The translations under genes were made by a program, and so were the position numbers. Of a stretch of DNA of 64,000 nucleotides, positions 1 through 11,077 are shown one piece after another; position 1 is the first letter of the stretch; each line of letters opens with the position of its first letter. The DNA is from Muscardinus avellanarius (Eukaryota > Chordata > Mammalia > Rodentia > Gliridae): the NCBI GenBank assembly GCA_963383645.1, contig OY726569.1, positions 80,692,211 through 80,756,210 of the forward strand, written 5' to 3'. The notes below the pieces were generated by a model. The model was given only the letters and a program-made list of their open reading frames with translations. It searched no databases and was not told where the DNA came from.

Positions 1-1935
1 AGTTTTTTAACCTTGTCATACAACAGCGAATCTGTCCCTTCCCTCCTCAGCATGCACGCGGGGCCTGTGCTCCTGATTACACGTAGTCCTGCGTTCTCAT
101 TAGTGTAAACAGTTCACAGAGAAGAATATTTGGTGGAACATTTAGGTGCGATCTGCCCCTTCTGTTGGCTCTCAGTAGCTGCTTTTGGAGCTGCCGGGCT
201 TGCTTGGCAGTGTGACGGAGGTCCTGGCTTTCACCCTCAAGTTCAGGATGTGGATTCTTCCCCATTGGGTTTAGTTATAGAGATGCCCCTGGGGGAAACC
301 TCCCTGCACTCGCGTAAGGCCGCCTCTGATTACTTAGTTTCTGCTTCAATAGTGATTAATTTTATGTGGTCTGAGCTCCCATTAAATTCATTTTTCCCCA
401 AACTGATCTCTTAAATACAATTGGTCACAGGGCTGCTTGTGCCTCCTCATCTGCAGACTCTAACCCACGCCTCCCTCCTTGTTTATCTCTGTGGATGGCA
501 GCGAGCAGGGGTCCATGTGTGCACACTGTGGCTTTACGTGGTCTCTCTCCATGGAGCACACAGCATGCGGTCCTGACCCCGTCCCCATTTGGGGCCAGTG
601 GGACCAGTGAGCAGGTGCTTTGGAATACAGCAAGCTCAGGTGTGGGACCATCAGTCTTGGGGAGGAAGGAATTGCAAATACCTGGAAAGGGATCCCCTAA
701 TTCAAAGGATTTTACATAGCTGGGGTCTCTTCCGATATCCCATAAATAAAAAATGGCAGCCAGCAGGATTTTTAAACCTAAGACAGTGGCCCAGCACCTT
801 CTCCCTATCACTGCTTTCTCCCGCATATCTGTCCATCTTTCTCTTATCTCTATTTTTACATTTCATTATCCTCCCCCTCTTCTCTCCCTCCTCCATTCCC
901 TCCCCTTTCTCGCCTTTCCTGAAAACACATTTCTATCTGGCACAGAAAATAAACTCAGATTGTGGGTAGTTATGTTAATCTAATTCAATCCTCAGCGGGT
1001 TAAGAGTGAAATTCTAATAGTGGAGCTGTTGAGGGCTTTTTTGTTAATGGCTTGGGGATTACATTGAGTTAAAGGCTCATTTCCTAATCAAACAGAGAGG
1101 GAGAGAGTGACTCCGAATATTTATGAGTCTCCCAGTGAGAGTTTAAACATTCAACTCCAAAAGCTGGGTTTCTGCAAGAGGAAAGAGTTAAAACCCCTCA
1201 GGGCTGCTGGAAAAAAAAATTAAACCAGTTAAGCCATCAGTATTTCCAAGCTGCTGTGGAATGTCTGTGCTGGCCCCGTGCAAGGCAGGCAGAGCCTGGG
1301 CTGGGTCGGTTCAGAAGCCACACTGGAAACGCTGGAGTCAGCTGAAGACTTCAGAAAAAGACCCTCCTGCCCTCCGCAGCCACAGCCTGGGGGCTGTGCT
1401 CCTTCGCAGCCCCCCAAGTCAATTCTCCCCTCCGATCCAGGAAACAGGAAATAGAGCTCAACTTGCTGGCAGGGCAGCTGGCGCCGTCCCCTCCCTACCT
1501 GGAGGGTCTATAGGACTGCAGAATTCTCCCCCTCTTTGGTCCTGTCTCTGAAAAGCTGAGGATCCTGTCCCCCCTTGGAAAGTAGACTCACCTGTCCTCC
1601 GGCTCCGCTGTCTTCCCACGGGAGCCCCCAAACCCATCTGGCCCTCTGTGCCCAAATGGGGAACTGAGAAGCAACATGGCCAAGGTCAGGCGGTGTTAAG
1701 GCCCAGCTGAGGTCAGGAGCCAGCGGAGGCAAGGCTGCTGGCCTCTCTCCCCGTTCTCTTGAGTCTGGTAGAGGAGAGGGAGAGTCAGGACCATATGGCT
1801 GCTGAAGGACACCCCGGCTCCACTGGAGCGAGATCTCCCTCTCCAGCTTGGGAAGGAAGGGTGGGAATTCCTGATACAGGGCATCTGGAGGCCCTGTGGG
1901 CATGTCCTTCCCTTCCCGCCAGCTGAGTGGCCAGT
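1..1935. other. Unique intergenic DNA
   Basis: No gene, clear repeat or RNA gene is recognised. Between about 940 and 1,250 the sequence is AT-rich with several TAAT-type motifs and a low CpG count, which resembles conserved non-coding DNA. The open frames on either strand (to about 133 codons) have no recognisable product. Confidence 0.5.
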
Positions 1936-1948
1936 CTCTACTTCTTTT

Positions 1949-2108
1949 TTTTTGCTCCCCTTTGTTTTTTTTTTTTTAATTGGTACACTGTATTCATACA
2001 TCATAGTGGGATACAAACTTTTGTAGACATACATGCACACATTGCCCAGTCAGCCCCCACCCGATCCCCACCCCATTCTCTCCCCATCCCTCCCTCCCAT
2101 GCTTGGTT
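1949..2108 (-). repeat. L1 3' UTR end and A-rich tail
   Basis: Read on the minus strand, a G-rich polypurine tract is followed by the terminal sequence ending CAGTGTACCAAT and an A-rich tail broken by a short GGGGAGC-containing spacer. It resembles the 3' end I know from squirrel-type L1s. It is next to the left copy of the target-site duplication. Confidence 0.65.
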
Positions 2109-2280
2109 TAGTGGTTGACATCTAGTATTATAGCAATTTATCCAAAATTAAAAATGATAATCTCACATAACAGTTTCATTTGTCTGATACCAAGCTTTTG
2201 ATGACTTAAAGATAACATTTCAATATTTCTTTTTACTTTCTTTCTTACCAGAGAATATTTTTTTCTATTTTTTAGGTGAA

Positions 2281-3220
2281 ACTATCATATATTTATATAT
2301 TTATTTTTCAGAAAAAAAATCTATCCTAATATGGAATATGGACTCTAGATACCCAAAACGATCTTGAAAAAGAACAAAGCTAGAAGATATATATTTTCTG
2401 ATTTCAAACCATATAAAGCTACAATAATTGAAACAGTATAGTACTATTCTAAAGGCAGATATATAAACCATTGTAGTTAAATAAAAGCCTAGAGCTAAAT
2501 TCTTCCATCTATTGTCAAGTTATTTTTTATTTTTATTTTTTTGGTGGTACCGGGGTTCCTGGAAGCCCTTCTTCTTCCGGGCTACACTCCCAGACCTATT
2601 TTTTTATATTTTTGAAACAGGGTCTCTTACGCCAGCACGGCTGGCTTCGAACCTGCACGATCCTCCTGTCTCCGCCTCCCAAGCGCGGGGATTACAAGCG
2701 TGCGCCACCACGCCTGGCATTCAAGTTATTTTTGACAAGGTTTCCACGAACATTTGGTGGTGGAAATAATAATCTTTTAACTCAATATTGTTGAAAAATA
2801 ATAATTACATGGAAAAGAATAAAATTGGACCCTTATCTAACACATATACAAATATTAACTCAAAATAGATAAAAGACCTAAATATAAATCTTAAGACTAT
2901 AAACTTTTAGGAGAAAATCTGGGTCATAAAACCTCACAACATTGAAATTGGCAGTGATTTCTTGGATATGATTTCAATGGCACAGGCAACAGAAGAGTAT
3001 AAAAACTCCCTAACAAATAAAAAAATATTATATATCCAAAGACAATGTAAACAGAGTTAAAAGTTACTAATAGAATGGGATAAAATATTTCCAAATGCTA
3101 TATCTGAAGGTATATTAATATTCCAACTAGAAATCCTAAAAATTAACAACAATAAAGGCAAACAATACCCTTTAGAGATAGGTAAAAGACTAACATAAAT
3201 AATGAATCTCCTCAGATAAC
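2281..3220 (+). pseudogene. Degraded L1 ORF2 fragment, opposite orientation
   Basis: The plus-strand sequence follows the 3' part of L1 ORF2 in order (the AAAGAACAAAGCT... block, then CTCAAAATAGATAAAAGACC, then a region like the ORF2 C-terminus). It contains many in-frame stops and indels and is interrupted by a SINE at 2,528-2,720. It is clearly more decayed than the neighbouring ORF1, so it looks older than the insertion that surrounds it. Confidence 0.7.
2528..2720 (-). mobile_element. B1-dID SINE, subfamily a
   Basis: The reverse strand begins GCCAGGCGTGGTGGCGCACG and contains GGTTCGAAGCC in its left part. It is flanked by a perfect 13-bp duplication TCAAGTTATTTTT (2,515-2,527 and 2,721-2,733). 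It is inserted into the old L1 ORF2 fragment. Confidence 0.9.
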
Positions 3221-3225
3221 CAATC

Positions 3226-4143
3226 TTAGTTGTCTGTTGGATGGAAAATCTTGTTTCTCTGGTTCTGGTGTGTGTTACCTATTTCTTCTTTGTAGTTAAT
3301 CTCTTTGAGTATTTTCTCTAGCTCTGGTTTTGAAGACATCAATTCCTTCAGTTTCTGTTTGTCATGGAAGCTTCTTATTTCTCCATCTAATTTGATAGAA
3401 AGTTTTGCTGGGTAGGAAATTTTTGGCTGGAAGTTGTTTTCTTTCAGAATTTGGAATATGTTACTCCAAGCCCTTCTGGCTCTCATGACTTGGTTTGGGA
3501 AGTCTGGAGTGATTCTAATTGGTTTGCCTCTGAATGTCACTTGGCCCTTTGTTTTTGTTGCCTTTAAGATTCTCTGCTTGGTTTCCACATTGGTCATTTT
3601 GATAGTTATGTGGCGTGGGGATCCTCTTCTCTGATCCTGTCTAAAGGGAGTTCTATAAGTTTCCTGGACCTGTGTATCAACCTCTTGCTCTATGTTTGGA
3701 AAATTTTCTGCTATTACTTCCTTGAAGAGATTGTTGATCCCTTTGGTTTCACTTTCTTTTCCCTCCTCTATTCCAATTATTCTTAGGTTAGCTCTCTTAA
3801 AATGGGCCCATATTTCTTCAATATCAGATTCCTGCTGTCGGATATTTTTTTCTAGATTAGAAATTATGTGTTTATTTTTGGAATGATCATCTTCTAAGAG
3901 CGAGATTCTGTTCTCCATGTGGTCTAATCGGTTGTTTGTGCTTTGAATTGAGGCCTTTACTTCATTAATTGCATCCTTTATCTCTTTTTGGCTCTCTCTG
4001 AGTTCTTTTCGAAGCACCTCTATTATTTCTACAGTTATTTTCCTGATTTGATCTTCTAGAAATCTCTGATTTTCTGTTTTATCGGGTTCTGATGTTGTGG
4101 GGTTGTGGGCATTCATTGCTCCAGTATTATTCCTCTTTCCCAT
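3226..4143 (-). CDS. LINE-1 ORF1 protein, intact reading frame
   Basis: A 305-residue open frame matching L1 ORF1p, an RNA-binding nucleic-acid chaperone that coats L1 RNA as a trimer. A polar N-terminus is followed by a heptad-rich coiled coil (about residues 30-115), an RRM-like domain beginning near residue 118 (RANLRIIGIEEG) and containing SPRHITIKM at about 175-183, and a C-terminal domain with RRAWSNIFQILKENNFQP at about 223-240 and the typical ISYPAKLSI that follows. It is shorter than human (338) or mouse (about 357-371) ORF1p, mainly in the coiled coil and N-terminus. The frame is unbroken, so the copy is young or unusually well preserved. It ends just before the junction with the inverted ORF2 fragment. 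Confidence 0.9.
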   Translation of the reverse strand: MGKRNNTGAMNAHNPTTSEPDKTENQRFLEDQIRKITVEIIEVLRKELRESQKEIKDAINEVKASIQSTNNRLDHMENRISLLEDDHSKNKHIISNLEKNIRQQESDIEEIWAHFKRANLRIIGIEEGKESETKGINNLFKEVIAENFPNIEQEVDTQVQETYRTPFRQDQRRGSPRHITIKMTNVETKQRILKATKTKGQVTFRGKPIRITPDFPNQVMRARRAWSNIFQILKENNFQPKISYPAKLSIKLDGEIRSFHDKQKLKELMSSKPELEKILKEINYKEEIGNTHQNQRNKIFHPTDN

Positions 4144-4932
4144 GATTTAGAAAGTTTGTGCCTTCTCTGGGTTCTTCCCTTGGGTCACTATGACTTCACT
4201 TAAGGTGTTCTGGATCTCGAGTCTGTAGTATCTCAGACCCCACTACTCCTTTACTGGGTTGTATCACAGAGTCTCTGACCCAGAGAGTCGATAGAGGCTG
4301 CTTTAGACTGTGGGGGGGTGCTAGGTTGCACGTTCTCCTATGGTGTGATATCTCTGCCACCGCCACTCCCGCACTGGGTCAAGTCCCAGGGAGTACAGTA
4401 CTGGGATTTCTCCTCTGTGGCCCGCAATTTGACTCACTGTTCTTGAGTACGCAGATGTAGCTGTACTGGATTCGGTAAATTCTCTGCTGCTGCCGCCGGT
4501 GGCAATATGGTGCCGCTGCTACGCCCTCGGCCGTGAGGCTGGCTTATTTCTTCTTGGTTTTGAGTTCCACTCTGAATCCCTGTAGCGTGTGCTGAGCTCA
4601 GCCACTGGGAGCTTTAGATACTCCCTGAGCCGAGAAATCCCGCCTGGCTGTTCCGCAGCGGCTCACCTCGGCTTGCTGTAGCCGTCCGGTGAACTCTCTG
4701 CTGCCACCGGCAGTATGGCACTGCTGCCGTGTCCTCGGGCGTGAGGCCAGTGTATCTCCTCTGTGGCTCTGAGCTCTGTTCTCAGTCCGCTTTCTCTCTG
4801 GAGCCTAGTGATTTTTTTGTTTCTCTGGTGATGGTGTTTTCTGGCTATGAAAGGCGCTGATTTTGTGGTAATGGAGATTGGTTGTTAGCGGGGCTCTTAA
4901 GCCCCGCTTTCCTCAGTCGCCATCTTCCCGGA
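4144..4932 (-). promoter_or_regulatory. L1 5' UTR / internal promoter region
   Basis: GC-rich leader between the ORF1 start and the element's 5' end. It holds two diverged copies of a module with CTCTGCTGCC and GGCAATATGG-like sequence, at about 4,475-4,545 and 4,690-4,755 (spacing about 215 bp), as in monomer-type rodent L1 promoters. The 5' terminus GGGAAGATGGCG resembles YY1-containing L1 starts. Promoter activity is inferred from the family. Confidence 0.65.
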
Positions 4933-5331
4933 AGTCTCTCTACTTCTTTTACTTGGGCTTTCTCCTCTGCTTCATGGGGTCAGCAGAGGCGCCAGGCAGC
5001 CGGGTTTCTTTCCATGGGATCCTTTGGCGGTTTGCATCCCCTGAGCTTGGGCACTGCTCTTAGAGCTTCATGCGTGATGGCCCATGAGTCTTGTGTTTCG
5101 CCCTTTCATGTCCGTCAGCTTTTTTGTGAAAGCCTTCTCCTCTTCTTGGGAGCTTGCTTGCATGGCCCCCGGCTGAGTTCCCTCCAGCCTGCATCTGCCC
5201 CCTTCAGGGTTATTGTTTCTGTGGCTCCCTCACCAGACCAGAAGCCACAGGAGCAGGTCCATGCCTAGTCTCCTGGGTTAGTCCAGTCCAACACGTGCCC
5301 TGCCCGCATGGAATGGATGGGGCTGTGTTTA

Positions 5332-5515
5332 CGAGCTCTGCTCTGAGTCAACAGCTGGGGCCGAATCCTGGTACCACCCTTTCTCAGCTGCAGGGTGAGA
5401 GCTACTGAACCTCTCAAGGTCTTGCTTTCCCCTCTGCCAAATGGAGATAACAGTAGAAGTTGTCGTGGGTAACTGGAAGGGTGAGCTGCACCGAAGTGCT
5501 CAGGCCCCTGCCCGG
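5332..5515 (+). repeat. MIR SINE fragment
   Basis: Contains the MIR order: a core ending in a 'gaacctctcaaggtcttgc' type block, then an 'aaatggagataacag' block. Both are diverged, as expected of an old mammalian tRNA-derived SINE. Confidence 0.6.
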
Positions 5516-5725
5516 TAAGTGTGGGCCTGGTGCCTGCTCCACATGGAACTCTCACTCCTGCACACATCACGAAGCCTCGTGGAAGCCCAGCTCTCATGCC
5601 ACGCGTGGAGGGCTATTTCCCCCAACCGTGGTCAAGCTGAATGCCATGTGGGCAAAGCTTCCAGCCTCATCCTTGAGCTGACTACCCACGAAGGAGCTAG
5701 GGTGCTAGGAAGCCTCCCACCTGGA

Positions 5726-5785
5726 AAGGAAGGAAGGAAGGAAGGAAGGAAGGAAGGAAGGAAGGAAGGAAGGAAGGAAGGAAGG
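5726..5785 (+). repeat. GGAA microsatellite
   Basis: About 15 uninterrupted GGAA/AAGG units. Long GGAA arrays can bind ETS-family factors; nothing else here shows that this one does. Confidence 0.95.
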
Positions 5786-6435
5786 TAGGGGGTTTTGCAA
5801 TCACTGTAGGAGGGCAGAGGACACAGGGTGGGGCGGGGGGGCTCTGAGAAGTGTCCCTCAGTCAGGAGAAGGCCTGCCTCTTTCCACTCTGTAAAACACA
5901 ATTATGCTCCCTCTCTAGGCCCTGGCTCACAGGCCTGTGAGTCCCTTCCCTGTGCCCCTGTCCACCCTGCCTTCTCAGGGGGGAGTCCGCGCCGTTCCAT
6001 GGAGCAGGCCAGGCTGGCGCTGGCTTCATAGACAGTACAGCTACATCTATAGGACTGCAGGTGACTGCTCTGTCCTCCTCCCTCTTGATGTGACCACTTA
6101 ACAAATAAATCCTAGGGCCAGATGGGTATCACATGAGTTCCTGCAAGCAATTTTTCCCTTGAGATGTCCCCAGTCCCTATATCCTCAAACTCCTATGTGT
6201 CTCTGTGTAAGGACTCACTATCCTGAGCAATGGTCCCTCCTCCTTACCCCCACTGACAAGCCCTTTGCTTCCTGATCGAAGCAGGGAATCTGCAGTGTGA
6301 ACCCCAAACTTACTAAGCGCCACTCCTCTCTCTCCATCCTTTCTACTTCTCCTCCTAGCAGGTGCCACGTGCTACCTCTGAACACTGCAACTGTCGCTGC
6401 CCCCCTTTGGCCTCCTTATGATTCACCTTTGAAGT

Positions 6436-6508
6436 CCCCAGTGCCTAGTGTAGCGCTTGGCAAGTAATATGTGTTCAGTATATATGTGCAAAGTGAATTA
6501 CTGAATCT
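6436..6508 (+). repeat. L2 3' end fragment
   Basis: Reads as a diverged copy of the L2 terminal block 'cagtgcctggcacatagtaggtg...ttgaatg', here CAGTGCCTAGTGTAGCGCTT and onward. Confidence 0.5.
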
Positions 6509-6614
6509 CTTTTCTCAAGGGGGCGCTTCCAATCCCTTAATCATGCGAGGAGTGATTTGACGCTATGAACGTCCGTGTCCATTGATCATGGTCCTTGCCC
6601 CAGCCCTTTCCCCC

Positions 6615-6617
<3 letters not shown>

Positions 6618-6682
<65 letters not shown>
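6618..6682 (+). repeat. AG dinucleotide microsatellite
   Basis: About 32 AG units with one AAAG interruption near the end. A pure polypurine mirror repeat of this length can form triplex (H-DNA) structure. Confidence 0.95.
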
Positions 6683-7221
6683 TCGGTCTTCTATTCATAT
6701 GTGCATGAATTGTCCCAGGAATCTTCTCCTGTTTAGTAAAGAAGCTTTGTCTAAGTTGATGTCAGATTTAATTGCTAAACTGGAATCTCTCCTGTGACTT
6801 TCTCCCTCATTTGTCATGCTCTCTCCTCTCCCCTTTCTGAGCCATACCTGCTTCCTCTGGCTGCTGAGACTCTGTTGGGCCCTGCGCTCCATCTCTCCAT
6901 AACCACTCTGGTCCCGGGGGTGCACATAAGAGAGAGACCTTCTCTCTGAAGCTTTCCAAGTGTCTGCTTCCATTAGCACAGACAAGGCCTTTGAAAGGTG
7001 GTGAGTTATGAACATCATTTTAGGTACTGGATTCTTCCCAGAACAGTAGCCCTACTCTCATTCAGAAGATGGGGCATAAAAAAGCAGGCTGCTAAGGGTT
7101 AAACAAGGGCCATGAAAAGTCTAGGCATCTCTTGGGAACTAGAGGCTGGCTGAGACCATTGATTAGCTTGGCTTAGTGATCTTTCTAGCAATATTCAGGG
7201 GTAAAATTATTGCTGATTAGG

Positions 7222-7265
<44 letters not shown>

Positions 7266-8122
7266 GGGTTTCTGGTAATGAGGGGGCAGGATAAGATAGG
7301 AGAAGGGAATGTCATGAATCATTTGCTTTCAGTTCAGTCTCAGAAAGGGGCTTACCACCCCCAAGAATATCTGAATTTAGGTAACAATTGTGGTTTTTGT
7401 GGGTGCCCAAGTCTGTTGGAGGAGACAGGATAAAGGCACATGTGGCCTCCCTGTACCTTCTTTTTGCAACTCCCTGGGAATCTAAAATTGTGTGTGTGAC
7501 CACATGTGTGTGCATGTGTTCATGTGTATTCACGGTGCTGCAGATCAAACCCAGAGACTCACACATGCCAGGCCAACACTCTTTCACTGAACAGTATCCC
7601 CAGCCTTTCTCTAATTATTGTGAAATTAAGAGTTGAACAATGAAGTCAACTAAAGAGAGGCCATTGGTGGAGAGCTGCTTCCACAGCAAGCGCAGGTGGT
7701 TGGGGGACAGCCTAGTGTGCCGCGGGAGGAGGGAGGGATCCAGGTGGTCCAGCCTAGTACCATCTCCAAGGTCAGTGATAACAAAGGTGCTCACACTCTT
7801 GGGAGCTCAGTTCCCCCATGGTAAAAGGAGGCATCGCAAGAGATCCCAAGGGCCTCTGGCTCTAAAGGTTTACATGTTTAGAACTGTTTGTTGCAATGAA
7901 CCCAGAATATTGTGCCCCTGATGTCCCCAATAATGATGGGATGGCCAGCCTGTTCCCTCTTACCCAAGGCATGGGCCTGGATGTAGCTTTTCTTGGACTT
8001 CATGGCTTTTCTACCATTTTCCTTGGTTTATTCTCTGTTCTCATCTTCCCCCATCCTTAAGCATGGTTGGAGGATTAGTGGAAAACTGGTGAGGGCTGCT
8101 TGCTTGTTCAAAATACACAGAT
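6683..8122. other. Unique intergenic DNA with TG repeat
   Basis: A TG dinucleotide run of 20 units lies at 7,223-7,262. No gene, SINE or RNA is otherwise recognised; open frames here are short and featureless. Confidence 0.5.
7223..7262 (+). repeat. TG dinucleotide microsatellite
   Basis: Twenty uninterrupted TG units not attached to a recognisable SINE tail. Confidence 0.95.
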
Positions 8123-8131
8123 CCTGGTTCT

Positions 8132-8331
8132 TTTTTTTTTTTTTTTTTTTTTTTGGTGGTACTGAGGATGGAACCTTTCTACCTCCGGGCTACACTCCCA
8201 GACTTATTTTATATTTTACTTGGAAACAGGCTCTCTTAAGCCAGCAAGGCTGGCTTCGAACCTGCTCGATTCTCCTGCCTCTGCCTCCCAAGTGCGGGGA
8301 TTACAAGCGTGCGCCACCACGCCTGATGAGG
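8132..8331 (-). mobile_element. B1-dID SINE, subfamily a
   Basis: A poly-T stretch (8,132-8,154) is the reversed A-tail. The left part on the minus strand carries GGTTCGAAGCC. The flanking duplication CCTGGTTCTT is present on both sides. Confidence 0.9.
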
Positions 8332-8341
8332 CCTGGTTCTT

Positions 8342-10842
8342 GATCTCTGTGGTCTTACTACTCCTCCCATTCCAGTCCTCCTCTGACAGTCAGGCGGAGA
8401 CAGGACATAAGAGCATCCTCCCATGACCCGTCTGGACTTTGGGGTGACCCAGCCAAGCCTTCCATCTCTTCTGGAAATCAGCTCTCCAGAGCCTAGCTGG
8501 AGAAGCACAGATATGACAGTCTAAAGTGGTTTCAATAAGTTGTCTCCTGCATCCAGGAGTGTTTGGAGTCACCGCAGTGTGGTTTCAGCACAGAGCTGAT
8601 TCCTTCTCTCTGCACTGAGCAACTAAGAGGGGATTGCTTGTTTCCCATACATTTGATGGTGCCTCTTTAGGGACTACCAAGCAAGGAAAGAAGAGTGGGA
8701 ATAAGGAAGGGCAATTTCTGATGCCTCCAAGGGGGCCAGCTTTGCACATTTCAAGGGACTCACAGAACTGCCATCATGCTCTTAGGGGAAAATTCTGACT
8801 CCAGACTTGTGACCAGCCCGAGCGTTTGTGCGCACGTGTGCACGTTAAGGGTATTGTGGTCAGCCATCCATAACTCGCTCCTTCCCCGTCTCGGCTGAGA
8901 GTAATCTAGAAGGAACATGTAATTACTATTTACTCTGGGGCACTCAATTGAGAACACCCTCATGTAATGACTCGAGCTAATTCCGCCTTCAGATGCCCAT
9001 CTGCTGTCGCTCCTTGGGAGCTAGTGGGGCTCAAGCAGCACTTTTAGCCCAGGGGGAAGGATCGTGAGATGGATATTAGTCCTGTGAGTTTGGGTTTTGC
9101 TCTTGAGGAACAGACACGTGGAGGTGGCCTCTTTACTGTGCAGAATCTTCACCCAGATCTCTGTCCTTGGTGGGAGACGTTTCAAAGCGGAGCCGACTGT
9201 TAATCTAACGACTAGTCTCAGTGGATTTGTTGGACAGTCAGTAGCATCGACGGGGGACGGATATTTGTAAAATTTTTACAGCCAGGAGGATACCACTCAG
9301 ATCAAGTTTTACCACATACAAAAGAGGCCATATATATTGCCTAGAGATAAACGTAAGATATGCATGGGAATAAGAAACACTGGCTTCAAGAGAGAAGTGG
9401 TATGTGCCTCTGAGAGCTCTCTGTGCCCATCTGCCAGTGCACACGTTTGCTCTGGCTTCCTCAAGGCCCTCCTTTGCCTTCTTTTCTCAGTAACTTTTAG
9501 AGTTAAACTTGCCTAATCATTTAAGGTGGGAATGGGGGCAGAGAGAAGGCAAGTTGATACATTATAATTAAACCTGTGGAATCTGTTTGCTAAAAATATC
9601 AGAACTATTACCTTGAAATATGACACTCCACTGCTGTGGCTGGACACTGTTGTAGAGGCTCCCTAGCTGTTTATGGAAATAAGCCTGATTTTTATATCGG
9701 CATATTGAGAAATCCACGAGATTTGCTTCCAGAAGTTACTGCCGGCTTCTTTGTACCAGCCATTTCATCTCTCTGACTGTTTCTCTGTCTGTAAGAGGAA
9801 GGGGTGAACCAGATGACCTCCAAGACTCTCCTGTCCACTCTGGCCATCGGTGCCCCTGCTGGGCAGCGATCTTCTCTTCTTGCAGTTGTCTGCATGTCAA
9901 TTACCTCCAGAGTCAAGAGCTCTATGGGCAGGGACTGGGGGTCCTGGCACAGTGTCAGGAACCCATCACACTTGAAACGGCACTGGTAGATGCCAACTCC
10001 CCAGCCCAGTGTTGATGTGACTGTTTTCAGAAGGGCCACAGGCCTGGAGAATTGTGTGTAATGCCTTTGGTGTCTTCCCTCTGGACCCTCCCTTGCTGGT
10101 CAGGGTAGAGGGCCTTGCCCTCAAGCTATAAACTGAAAAATCTTTTAATAATAATATGTAAAACAAGCAACCTTAACCCCCCCACACACAATGAAAACAC
10201 TATTTAGGAGTGACAGCTTTTCCTAACTACCAGCCTAGTTCTCTACATGATAATTCTACTGTCTGCTTCTGCCTCCCCATAATACTCTATTAATTTAAAA
10301 ATAATACATTTGGAGACTTGCTAAATAAAGAGTCCTCAGAGCACAAAATATCCCTTTCCCATTTTCTGGGTCCCGATGTGCTTCCTTGTAATGATTTTCT
10401 TTTATTTTTTTACTAAATGGCCTTGATTTTCTTTTTTTTTATCATTAATCACTGTATGACAATTCTTTCTGTGACTTAACTTAGTTCTAAAACTAATGTC
10501 CTCCCCCAAGTCCTTAAGTCTACTTCGATTAGTCTCTGTGCCCCTTTTCTCTCCTGTCTTTGCCATCTTATGAAGCTTATAAAGTGATGCTTATAAAGTG
10601 ATTCCTTTATATGTTGGACCCTTGATCTCAGGCCCTTCCTCGCCCTCCACCAAATCTCCCAGAAGAATGGCTCTTACAGTCGGACTTCCACAGTTCAGGT
10701 GGTCTTGGGTCTCTGTCATTTCCATATGGAGCCCGGGGACATGCTTTGTTCTTTTTCCCCTAAAACCTCATCTTTTCTTTAACCAGCAGTTTTCACATTG
10801 GAGATGAACCACATTATGAATTTAAAGCCTTAAAAAGTCTTC
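8342..10842. other. Unique intergenic DNA
   Basis: No coding exon is recognised. A MIR3-like tail lies at about 9,750-9,840. AT-rich segments at 8,880-8,960 and 10,180-10,480 contain TAAT motifs. A 14-bp direct duplication (GCTTATAAAGTGAT) occurs at about 10,575-10,602. Confidence 0.5.
9750..9840 (+). repeat. MIR3-like fragment
   Basis: The succession 'catttcatctctctgac' - 'ctgtaagaggaaggggtg' - 'accagatgacctccaag' follows the MIR3 3' half. Diverged and short. Confidence 0.5.
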
Positions 10843-10856
10843 AGTATCTTGCTTTT

Positions 10857-11077
10857 TTTTTTTTTTTTTTTTTTTGCAGTACTGGGGATGGAACCCAGGG
10901 GCATTCGACCTCTGAGCTACACCCCAGCCCTATTTCTTTTTATTCCTTATTTTGAAACAGGGTCTCACTGAGTTGCAAAGGGCTTCGCTAAGTAGCTGAG
11001 GCTGTCCACGAACTGCGATCCTCCGGTCTCAGCCTCCCAAGTGCTGGGATTGCAAGCGTGCGCCACCACGCCCACCT
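10857..11077 (-). mobile_element. B1-dID SINE, full length
   Basis: The reversed A-tail, dID part (GTAGCTCAGAGGT on the minus strand), linker and B1-like left part are all present. A perfect 14-bp flanking duplication AGTATCTTGCTTTT lies at 10,843-10,856 and 11,078-11,091. Confidence 0.92.

Larger units (their letters stand above)
1949..4937 (-). mobile_element. Composite LINE-1 insertion with target-site duplication
   Basis: Read on the minus strand: a 5' end starting like GGGAAGATGGCG (about 4,921-4,932), a 5' UTR, an intact ORF1, then an interrupted middle, a G-rich polypurine 3' UTR tract (about 2,052-2,100) and an A-rich tail (T-rich on the plus strand, 1,947-1,977). The 13-bp sequence CTCTACTTCTTTT occurs at both outer edges (1,936-1,948 and 4,938-4,950), as expected of an L1 target-site duplication. 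The middle, about 2,110-3,220, is an older L1 ORF2 fragment in the opposite orientation, so the element lacks its own reverse transcriptase. Total length is 3.0 kb against about 6-7 kb for a complete L1. Confidence 0.75.
4951..6617. other. Unique intergenic DNA with MIR, L2 and GGAA repeat
   Basis: No gene is seen. A MIR-like segment lies at about 5,332-5,515 (plus strand), a GGAA microsatellite at 5,726-5,785 and an L2 3' end at about 6,436-6,508. The rest is ordinary GC-medium DNA. Confidence 0.5.

Noticed and set aside
1949..4937. Ordinary twin-primed 5' inversion of an L1
   Set aside because: In twin priming the inverted block lies on the 5' side of the tail-bearing segment and has the same age; here the 5' UTR-ORF1 part and the tail share one orientation and the older middle block is inverted.
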